Below are positions 37,627-46,700 of a stretch of 64,000 nt of DNA, one piece after another; within the stretch, counting starts at the first letter, position 1; the number at the start of each line of letters is the position of its first letter. Location of the stretch: NCBI GenBank assembly GCA_963970005.1, contig CAXAMN010004158.1:209046-273045 (forward strand), given 5' to 3'. The translations under genes and the position numbers were made by a program. Below the pieces are notes generated by a model. That model did no database searches, was not told the origin of the DNA, and saw nothing but the letters and a program-made list of their open reading frames with translations. Origin of the DNA: Durusdinium trenchii. Taxonomy: Eukaryota > Sar > Dinophyceae > Suessiales > Symbiodiniaceae.

Positions 37627-40600
37627 GAGCCGGACTCGTTCTCCATTTGGCTTTCCGAATGGCGCAGATGGGCTCCAAGTATATACCTTGAGAGGGTAGG
37701 GACTGAACTGGTCAGTCACCCTGCCAACCAGTACCTTATAGACGGAGATAGTTGGACATTGGAGCCCTACCGCAGCCATCCTATATTGAATGAAGGCTAG
37801 TCTACAGGTGACCAGGCTAGTCAATGGCTGGTCAAGGTACACCAGGTTTGTCCGTATCTTCCCGCTGGACCTACCCAGACAGTGGATAACCTTTAACCTT
37901 TTTGGGGGATTGGTTTACTAAGTATGAACAGATTGAAGATGGTTATAAGTTATAACCATTTACTGTATATATAACCTATTTTTCAAGGGAAACAGAAACA
38001 GCAGGAGTCAGTGGATGTTGGTTTGAAGATGTTTGAAGAGAACGGAATTGGACTTGGTGCCAGACGTTCCAAAGTCGCTCCAAATCCGATCTGAAGCTGC
38101 AGGTGAGACTCGTCTCCTAAGGATGTCGTTGGATGTGTCCTTGCAACGCCACTGAAATCCTGACCATCTAAACTTTGTCCAGTTTCGGGTGGTGTCAGTG
38201 GTGTCCAGGTCTTTCGCCAAACCCTACCAGCCCATGATACTGCTGAAGCGCCCTGCTCAGCCAGCTATGCTCTTTGTGGAGCGCCCAATCGCTCCCAATC
38301 TGCATGTTCCACCAAAATGCCAGGAGCGCCAGAAGCGTTTCGACATTTTCACCTCCAATGTGCAGCACATCGAAAAGCACAACGCTGCAGGGCACAGCTA
38401 TCAGCTGGGCATTACTGCCTTTACGGATCTCAAGCCCGAGGAGAGAACTGCAGAACCTTTCTTGGCGGAATCTTTTCCAGCTGCTTCCTTTCGGGGTCAC
38501 CTGGCTGGATATCTCCGCACTACGTAAACTCCAGACAGGGCACCCCGACAGGAAGCGCTAGGACCCTGCCTGTGTTGTCCTTTTCTTTGCGCACCCTGCC
38601 TGTCAAGTAAAAGGTCACTGGAACTCACACATCTCAACCACACGGGTATACGTGGACTGAACACCTTCTGTTGTGGAGGATTTCAGGGTCTTTTAATGGG
38701 GCCATGGATTCCACTTTCATGTCGGTTCCACAAAGTTTACACTCCCTGGAACTAACATGGAAGTGGAGAATGGCCCCGAAAAGAAGACCATTTTCCACTA
38801 CAAACAGATCAAACAGTTGGTTTTCCACTTCCATGTTAGTTTCAGGGAGAGCTTTTGGAAAGGCTTCTACACATTCGTGTGACTATGTGACGTGTCTCAA
38901 GCATATGCTTTGAGGTCCCCGTGAGCAGGTGCAGGGGTGGGCGGGTGACAGTGACGAAAGCAGGGGGTGAAAGCAGTTGCAGGAGTTTGCCTTGGACCAC
39001 GTGGGCTGCATGACCAAGTCTAAGGAGCCTTGGTCTGGTTTGCCCTACCTGGGACGCGAGGAGTTTGTCAACAAGACCCTGGGACAAATGGAATCAGAAA
39101 GTGTTGCATTGCTGTTGGACCGTTGCTAGTTTATATCCGGTTGTTTTATTTGTTTCAGAAAATAACATAATCTATCACTCTGAAGTATATAGTTGTTTGC
39201 TTAAATAAGCTTGTTGCTGTTGTTGTTGCTGCTGCTGCTGTTGTTGTTGTTGTTGTTCTTGTTGTTGTTTTCTTATTCTGTAAAAAGAGCTGCTTTTGGT
39301 TGGTTTCCCTGCGCGTGCTCAACCACCCCTCGTCGGCCTTCAGCCTTCAGGACCAGCTTGCCCAAGTCGTTGGACTGGGTGAAGAAGGGTGCGGTCACTG
39401 ACCCCAAGAATCAGGGCAAATGTGCCCTGGGCCGGTGAAAGTTCGAACGTTCGATGTTCGACATGGAGACATGTGGACATGGCGAGAATCGCCTTCTTTT
39501 TGAAAGTAACAACTATATAACTCATGTTTGAGACATGAGATCTCTGTTAACTGTTAGGCCTTCGATTTGAAGAAAGAACTACGGTTGATGGAAGGTCAAA
39601 CCCCAAAAGGGATGGCACGTCCGGGCAGGAGCTATGATTGAATGATTGTTTCAATATATTGTTCGATATTTGTTTACTTTGCATGGCATCCTGAAGTGTA
39701 AGTTTGCATGGAAGGTGTTTTCGTGTTCATTGTCGTTTTCAGTGGTTATTTGTCTATATACTCATTTAGGGCATTTCATGGTGAATGTCGACCAGTAAGA
39801 GAGGCATCCCTCCCCAAACTAGGAAGAGTAGATGAACCGTGGTGCTCTTGACCCGATATGATTGATGCGGCAAGCAGTTGTCGTGGGGAGAAAAGAGCGA
39901 GCAATTAGACATCCGTGTAGCTCAGCCTTTCGTGGAGCCTCAGGTGGTTCTTGCTGGAGTTTTTCCACTTCCGGAGCTTTGGAGGGCGCCTGGAAAATTG
40001 CCAGTGGAAAGTTGATTTCTTTGAGTGAGCAGCAGCTGGTGGATTGCGCCAAGAACGGCTCCTTGGCCCGGATTCGTACGTGCGGAACTTCAAAGGAGTC
40101 ATTTAGAGCTCCCGAAAGCTTTGATTAAAGACACTCCACATCAGGTGCTTCCCATCGTGCAATATTAGGGTTTGGTGGGAAGAATCCGGAAGACATCCCG
40201 AAGTTCACTCGAGGTTGCCCATCATACCAAGCTTGGTGGGAATATCATGGAATATCCATGAATGTCCGATTCCATTGAAACGTGTTCTCCTGGAAGTAGT
40301 TTAGACGTGTTTAGACATCCTTGGACCATGGATGCGTTTCCCCAAATATATTGTTGTTCCCCTACATCCATGTGCTTACCATCCAGCGACGACATCAATG
40401 AGCTGGGTAGTGTTGGAAGACACCCGGACTTTGTTTTTTTTGCTGAAGACATAAGGAAATATGGGATGCCAGGGAGGCTCTATGGACTTGGCTTTCTCCT
40501 ACCTGGAGAAGCACAACGTCTGCACAGAGCAGAGCTACCCCTACTTGGCGGCACAGGCTGAAACGATGCATCTGTAGACAAGTGCAGGAGTTCCAAAGGT

Positions 40601-42726
40601 GTGGTTGTTGATCCCTGATTGGACACTCCGACCCTCCAAATCCGCATCCCTTTTGGAACTGGGTCGTGTGTTTCTGGCATCCTTGGCTTCATTGGCGGAT
40701 CTCATTGTTCAATTCACTGGCCCGGGTGATGTTGAGTCAATGTGCCCCCCCCGGATTCGCCGCTGGAATCGAAGCGGGTGTGGGGTCGGACTGGGTCTCG
40801 AGTCCACAGCCACACCACGCAAAGGCTTTCAACGTGTGGGGAAGCAGAAACCGTGTTTCTTCGCCCGTTGCAGGGCACCTGCCACCAGACGAACTGCAGT
40901 GTGGGCGTCCCGAAAGGGTCTATCGTGGGCTTCAAGGATGTCTCTGCCAAGGACATGAATGCTCTGATGCAGGCTGATGCGGGTTGTCACATTCCTGTCA
41001 CGTTAGCTACCTGGACGCTCGAGGCCTCTTCATCTACTCTGAAGTTCTAAATGGCTGAAGAAGGGCTCATGTCAAGTCACTATTGATCAATTGCAATATG
41101 TTCACCCCTGAATAACAAACACCATGACCAAACTACTCTAATTAACCCGAGCCAAACATGCAAACGCTGCAAACCCATTATCCGACTTCATAAAATAGAT
41201 TATATAATAGTTAGTTACCAGAACCACCTAGCACCACCACAACCACCACTCTCCATGCGTGTGTTATACCCCATGCATGTTGGACTCCACCTATGGCAGA
41301 GTTGAATCTCGCAAGTTCTTCGCCGATGCCTCCTCATCCCTCGGGTAAGCCTCATAATTTGGCTAACTTGTTCTTTTTTGCCGATGCTCCTTTCTTCCTT
41401 TCTCAACCAGTAGTATGTGAACATTAAAGTTAATCAATCAAAACACAAGGGTTTCAGTTAAACAGTTAAACATGAAGGGGTTTCAATTCAATATGAAAGA
41501 ATATCAGGACATGTCAGCGGATTCATTTGAGGGAGTGACCAGACATGTTTGTTTGAAAGTAACGACACTGCTTTTCTTCTTCTAGATTGTACGTTTGGAT
41601 GCATTTGGACGAATCAATTTAGTGCATATCCGGAAATCCTTACGTGAGAAACACATATCACATAGTGCCACATGTTAAGTTGATAGAGGTTCAGCTCAGC
41701 CTGACTTTGGACATCACAACAAAAATTGCAGCGACCTGTCGCAGGATGTCCAGTCACCTAAACCGCGACGCGAGGTTTGTTTGACCTGATTTCTCCTATT
41801 TCTACAGGCACTGGATCCTGTGAGGCACGCAAAGACTGAGGACCCAGTCAGTCCAGGTCTAGTGTTTTTCATGTTTTCTTCCAACATCAGTCAGTGCAAA
41901 TGGTATTCCGTATTATTCCTTTTCATCTTTGGAACCAGCCAAATGGCCAACATGTTTCATAGTTGGAAGATCTAGGTATACAGACTATGCTGCATATCTG
42001 GGTCATCCCCAAATCTCGAGAGTGCTGTGTTCACTTTACAGCCTTTACAGCCTTAGATGCTCCAAACTCCGGCCATCGAAAGCCCGCCCCTCCGCCCACC
42101 CCGCCGGATCCCGGAGGGGCTCGCGACCACCGCGAGGGGCGACAGCGCTTCAGGCGGTGTCGAAGCAGCCGGTGTCCGTGGCCATCGAAGCTGATCAGAT
42201 GGCCTTCCAGCTGTACAAGGGAGGCATCTTGTCGCAGCAATGTGGCACCAAGCTGGACCATGGCGTGCTCTTGGTAGGCTATGGCACCGAAAACGGTGTG
42301 GACTACTGGAAGGTGGGGAATGTTGGATGAGGAATGTTGGATGCAGACCCATAGCAAGATACAGTACAGTACCGTACATCCCTACAACTGCCTATATTTG
42401 TACATGATTGTATATACTAGAATTATATACTTAGGACTTAGGAACATGGAAGGAAATACTACAATCCCGCTTGGCTGCTTGTGTCTCTCTTCACTTCGAC
42501 GTGTGAAGTCGACGGAACGATAAAACGCGTCCTGGTCCAAACGACGACGCAACGACGAACGACTCAGGTGAAGAACAGCTGGGGTGCCAGCTGGGGTGAG
42601 AACGGCTACATTCGCATGAAGCGCGGCGTGCCGGGCGACGGCGAGTGCGGCATCAAGGACCAGCCATCCTACCCGCTGGTCAAGGCGAGGGACGTTTTTT
42701 TTCATTGTTCCCCACCTGCCAGGTGA
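37504..42726 (+). CDS. Papain-family cathepsin L-like cysteine protease, nine exons
   Basis: A secreted or lysosomal C1A cysteine protease. The nine exons join in phase to about 340 residues, the usual length for a cathepsin L proenzyme. Seen in order: a signal-like start ([18 protein letters not shown]); an I29 propeptide with the ERFNIN-type pattern ([19 protein letters not shown]) and the G-x-x-x-F-x-D-L block; the mature start [20 protein letters not shown] with the oxyanion-hole Gln; catalytic Cys in GSCWSF; GCQGG; catalytic His in [11 protein letters not shown]; and catalytic Asn in KNSWG. Introns 1 and 2 need GA donors; introns 5, 6 and 7 need GC donors; introns 3, 4 and 8 use GT. All acceptors are AG|G. 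I chose the ATG at 37504 because the hydrophobic signal follows directly. All catalytic residues are intact, so it is probably a working gene. The very end is uncertain because a dispersed repeat begins at about 42691. Confidence 0.85.
38324..38440 (+). CDS. Protease exon 2: I29 propeptide core
   Basis: Thirty-nine codons from [27 protein letters not shown] followed by [19 protein letters not shown]. Needs a GA donor (GAG|GAGAGA). Confidence 0.8.
38742..38852. mobile_element. MITE-like element, CTCCCTGGAACTAACATGG family, copy 2
   Basis: Left end CTCCCTGGAACTAACATGGA then AGTGG; right end CCACTTCCATGTTAGTTTCA then GGGAG. The ends are near-perfect inverted repeats of about 25 bp enclosing about 60 bp. 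It sits in intron 2 of the protease gene. Confidence 0.75.
38983..39062 (+). CDS. Protease exon 3: end of propeptide
   Basis: From [28 protein letters not shown] then PYLGRE. GT donor (GTTTGTC); two bases are left over and completed by exon 4. Confidence 0.7.
39210..39265. repeat. TTG/CTG trinucleotide microsatellite
   Basis: About 55 bp of TTG and CTG triplets in intron 3 of the protease gene. Confidence 0.9.
39351..39421 (+). CDS. Protease exon 4: start of mature enzyme
   Basis: From [29 protein letters not shown] then QGK. It carries the oxyanion-hole Gln. The GT donor (GTGCCC) splits the Cys codon of the Q-G-K-C motif. Confidence 0.85.
39944..40057 (+). CDS. Protease exon 5: catalytic cysteine
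   Basis: From [28 protein letters not shown] then [17 protein letters not shown]. The Cys in G-S-C-W is the nucleophile. GC donor (AACG|GCTCC). Confidence 0.9.
40456..40556 (+). CDS. Protease exon 6: GCQGG loop
   Basis: From [26 protein letters not shown] then [15 protein letters not shown] donor (CAG|GCTGAA), phase 0. Confidence 0.85.
40874..40972 (+). CDS. Protease exon 7
   Basis: From [29 protein letters not shown] then [15 protein letters not shown] donor (CAG|GCTGAT), nearly the same sequence as the donor of exon 6. Confidence 0.85.
42154..42312 (+). CDS. Protease exon 8: catalytic histidine
   Basis: From [28 protein letters not shown] then [20 protein letters not shown] and [13 protein letters not shown]. 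The His in L-D-H-G-V is catalytic. GT donor (GTGGGG). Confidence 0.9.
42568..42726 (+). CDS. Protease exon 9: catalytic asparagine and C-terminus
   Basis: From [29 protein letters not shown] then [20 protein letters not shown]. The Asn in K-N-S-W-G is catalytic. The frame runs to a TGA at 42724. The last dozen codons lie in a dispersed repeat, so the true end may be a GC donor at about 42681 leading to another exon. Confidence 0.75.
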   Translation: MKNSWGASWGENGYIRMKRGVPGDGECGIKDQPSYPLVKARDVFFHCSPPAR

Positions 42727-42749
42727 GGGTTGTTAGATCTTATCACAGT
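42691..42749. repeat. Second copy of CCCACCTGCCAGGTGAG repeat
   Basis: It matches 12902-12960 over about 55 bp, including the inner CACCTG/CAGGTG inverted repeat and the TTGTTAGAT tail. Confidence 0.7.
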
Positions 42750-42865
42750 TGTTCTTCCTCCTCCGCCTCCTCCTACTCCTTCCTCCTTGCTTCCTTCCTC
42801 ACCAATCTTCATCGCAAATCTGCTTCGCTAATCTGCTTCGCCGATCTTGTTTGGCCAGCTCCCGA

Positions 42866-43019
42866 TCGCAGTGTGCACCCCTGGACCTCAACCGCAAGGA
42901 TCCCCTCGCAGTGTGCACCCCTGGACCTCAACCGCAAGGATCCCTTCGCAGTGTGCACCCCTGGACCTCAACCGNNNNNNNNNNCCTCAACCGCAAGGAT
43001 CCAATCGCAGTGTGCACCG
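42866..43019. repeat. 40-bp tandem array with assembly gap
   Basis: Units starting TCGCAGTGTGCACC recur at 42866, 42906 and 42946, an exact 40-bp period. A 10-N gap follows at 42975-42984 and one more diverged unit comes after it. Copy number is unknown because of the gap. Confidence 0.9.
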
Positions 43020-43059
43020 CTGGACCTCAACCGCAAGGATCCTTGCGGTTGAGGTCCAG
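43020..43059. repeat. 40-bp perfect palindrome
   Basis: The left half CTGGACCTCAACCGCAAGGA is the exact reverse complement of the right half, centred on GGATCC. It is formed where a unit of the 40-bp array meets an inverted copy of itself. Confidence 0.9.
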
Positions 43060-43061
43060 GT

Positions 43062-43450
43062 GTGCACACAACCCCAAACACAATCACAAACACACAACTA
43101 CAAACACAACTACAAAGACACAACCACAAGCACACAACCACAAACACAACCAGAAACACACGATCACAAACACACAATCACAAACACACGACCACAAACG
43201 CGCAACCACAAACACACAACCACAAACACAATCACAAACCCACAATCACAAACACACAACTACAAACACAACTACAAAGACACAATAACAAACACATAAC
43301 CACAAACACAAAACCACAAACACACAACCACAACCACACAACCACAAACACACAATCACAAACACAATCACAAACACAATCACAAACACAAGCACAAACA
43401 CGCAACTACAAACACAATCACAAACACACAACTACAAACACAACTACAAA
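43062..43450. repeat. CACAAACA minisatellite, left of retroelement
   Basis: Degenerate array of CACAAACACA and CAACCACAAA blocks, purine-rich with C on this strand. The same array continues at 63747, so the retroelement split it. Confidence 0.9.
43446..43450. repeat. Target-site duplication, left (ACAAA)
   Basis: ACAAA directly before the 5' LTR, repeated directly after the 3' LTR at 63747-63751. Five bp is the usual size for Ty1/copia integrases. The surrounding minisatellite makes a chance match possible, but LTR ends and reading frames agree. Confidence 0.8.
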
Positions 43451-43610
43451 TGTCAATAGGGATGAGGTCCCAGTATAGTTGCTATATAGGTACTTGCCAT
43501 ATACTTTTGGCTCAAGTGCCCAACCAGGTAAAAAGGAGCTTTAGCGCGCGAGCTTCATGTTGAACTAAGGGCTAGAACGGGGCCAGGGCACACCTTTTCA
43601 TCCGTTCGCA
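43451..43610 (+). repeat. 5' long terminal repeat
   Basis: 160 bp, starting TGTCAATAGG and ending CCGTTCGCA, with the standard TG...CA ends. It contains a TATA-like GCTATATAGG at about 43480 and TTTTGGCTCAAG at 43505-43516. The latter is identical to the last 12 nt of the dinoflagellate spliced leader. Confidence 0.93.
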
Positions 43611-43720
43611 GGTTATCAGCCGTATCCAGACTCCTTTGAGCTGGGTACGTGCTGCGGCCTTACACAACACCATCTAAACGCACACGCATCGGATAGATCA
43701 GTTACTCTCAGTCACTGAAG
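43611..43720 (+). promoter_or_regulatory. 5' leader with possible primer-binding site
   Basis: GGTTATCAGCCG follows the LTR directly. It resembles the TGGTATCAGAGC site complementary to initiator-Met tRNA used by many copia elements, with one extra T and a changed 3' end. The tRNA is therefore a guess. The rest is a 100-nt untranslated leader. Confidence 0.4.
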
Positions 43721-46700
43721 ATGGAACAATCCGACGCCAGCACTGCATCCTTTGGAGCAGCTGCTGCGGCCGCAGATCGGATGAGTGCATCCCACAACTC
43801 TAGTCCAGGTACGATCGAAGCGGAGACTCTGACAGTGGTGAGAGAAGGTGCGACAGGTAGAGCACGAAGTCGTTCCCCGTCAGCGCAGTCGACACCACCG
43901 GGGGGGACACCAAGATCGGGCCGTAGCCCTAGGGAGACGAGGAGGAGGACTGACACCGGAGCTGTGAGAGTGCTAGCATTGGAGGATGGATCAACTGTAC
44001 CAGTGCCGTCGGACAGCGAAGCTGGAGATGGAGCAAGGGCAAGCACTGACAACCTACAACTAGCACGGGCCGATGGAGACCTGAATGCGAAGTGTGCGCA
44101 ACTACTTGCCGAAGTGCATATGTTGAACCACCAGAACGCATGGATGGTCGAATGTGAGCAGAGACAGAACCAAATTATACAACACGAGGCCGAAGTCCAC
44201 GAAGTAGTGATGGCACACCTCGAAGAATGTTACGTCGAAGGATATGGAAATCAACGAAGAATCTCCCAACTTACAGAATCCAGAGACTGTTTGCTCTCGG
44301 CAGCACACGATTTGCAATACCAGATTGACGCTGATCGTGTGGCAATGCGGGATCGTCTCACCCAGTTAGGGGAGTACGCTGATCGTAACAGCGCAGAGAT
44401 GGTTAGCCAAGTTGTGAGCATCGGCACGGAAGAGATCCAGGCTATATCGGCGCAAAGAGATCGAGCCGTAACCGAGGTCATGACTGCAGTCGCAGATGCT
44501 GAGAACATTAGGGATCTGTATAGACAGGAGTTAGTTGGACTACAAAGGCAGAGTGCCAGGAACAAACACGAATATGCTGAGGAGATGAAGATGAAGGAAG
44601 CAATGTATACAAGCAAGATCAAATGGTTATCAGAAGAGAATGAGGAGCTCAGCAACCAATCTTGTAATCAGGACAACTTCATCATGACCATCAGGGAGCA
44701 ATTGAAGAGGGCGAACGAGGAGTTGGCGCAGGCGAGGATTCAAGGATCCGATCGACTGTCTCAACCATCCAACGTCGAACTCAAGAAAGCTGAGGTCAAG
44801 ATGAACATGTTGGAAGAAGACATTCTACGTAAAGAGAGGATGCTGAATCGTCTTCAGGAAGAATTGATCGAATCAAGCGCAAGTGAAGCACAATTGAAGG
44901 TCGCACTGACGTTGAAACCACCAGACATGGGATCAGAACCCAATGTGGAGAATGAGGTGATGACCAAGCTTAGAGCGGAACTTGGACGTACCGAGAAGTC
45001 ATTAAGGTCCGAGGAGAAGGAGGCAATGGAGTACTACGAAGGTATGATGCAGAACCAACAGGACATGATGGAATACGAAGCGCATGCAGCACGGCTCAGA
45101 GATGAGAGGAATAAGTACCGGAGGAGGTACGAAGAGGAGCGCTTGAATGCAGAGAATGCAGCCGCAACCGAACATGGTGCCGCTTCATCCTCTAGCTCGG
45201 GTGGCTCCAAGATATCTCGGAAGGAACACGAGAAGATCAACATCCCTGCATGGCCCAAGATACACGACTTGGAGGTTTGGAAATCCCAGGTTGTAGCGGC
45301 AGTCGTGACGGCATCGGGCGACGAAAGACAGGAAGACTGGATCCAGTGGCTCTCAGATGCCTTCAGATCACCATATGACCCATTTCTGCTCGAGACATCA
45401 GGCGAAGCAAGATTCGCTAGCATAGACGCTAAGCTAGGTATCACCCTACATACGATCATCCACGCAGCAGGCGAGAGATCTCATGACGTACAACTGAAGG
45501 TGAGGCAGATGATGCAGAGACGTGCGAGAGGCACAACTCCTGGAATGGTCAAAGGACGAGAAATGTTAGCGTTGATCGTCGACAGCTTCCGGAGTGCCGA
45601 CAACGTTGATGTGATGTATGCATCCAAGCACTTATTCGATCTAAAATTCCCTGGGGATAATCAACTATCCAGATTCCTTGGACAGTGGGATGAGATCATA
45701 TCAGGTATGGATGCGGATGACATGCTTCCTGACAAAGCACTCCGCAACCTGCTTTGGGATAAGATTAAGGATTCCAAAGTTATGGCGTTAGACTTGTCCG
45801 TGTACGACAACATGTTGGACAAGGATCCGGATAAGACCTACCAGAAGTTACGAGAGATCATGGCGAAGTGGATACGGAAATCAATCGAGACCACAAACAA
45901 GAAAGAAAGGGAAAAAGCTTTTGGGAACCTCGTGAAGGCCACACCAGCGGAGAAGAAGGACCCTAAAGCGAAGCCCAAGAATACCAAGGCCGATCCACCG
46001 AAGCTTGACGCCGCTCCAGTACTTCCTCAGAATAATCCGAAGGATCACCAAAAGAAGGACAAGAAGCAGGATCGTGGAAGGTCAACCACGAAGAGCCCAA
46101 AGGGGGATCGTGGCAGATCAACGACTCCGGCAGACACGTCCAAGATAGGATGCGCTTTCCACTTCCATGGGAAAAACGGATGTTCTAGAGGAGACAAATG
46201 CAAGTTTAGTCACCAGGAGAAGCACAAAAGTTCTGCTAAGAAACCAGACAACCTCAAGGGTGACAGATCAAAGAGTCCTGGTGGCAGAAGCACTAGCCCT
46301 AAGCCAATGAAGGATCAGGTCTGTTGGAATTGGCAGAAAGGATCGTGCAAGTTCGGGGACAAATGTCGACGTCAGCACCAAGCTGCTCCTGCTGCAAAAC
46401 AAGAGGCTAAAGGCAAAGCCAAGCCCAAACCGGCTGCGCCAGCCTTCATGCTTTGCGGAGACATCGAGAGTGATGACGAGGACATGCAACCAGCACTTCC
46501 CAACGTACGACGAGGTGAGTTGGCGCTTCGCTTTAAAGTCAGATTCAATGACCAGGCGAATGTGACCACGTTCCCCTGCGATCCTGGTAACGAGCTAAAC
46601 ACCCGTCCCCTCAGGAAGAAGAAGAGTGAGGTACAGAAGGTGGACACCGAGCTCATTTCATCGTTGAGAGCCCTCAGAGTGAACAATATAGCTGCACGAG

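Noticed and set aside
42866..43450. Tandem arrays as a possible CRISPR array
   Set aside because: Units are contiguous without unique spacers and the setting is eukaryotic.
43062..43450. CACAAACA array as telomere
   Set aside because: It does not match the TTTAGGG-type repeat expected at dinoflagellate telomeres, and the array is degenerate.
43062..43478. Thr/Asn/His-rich ORFs over the CACAAACA array, and similar minus-strand ORFs at 63691-63997
   Set aside because: Simple-sequence artefacts; no unique protein sequence.
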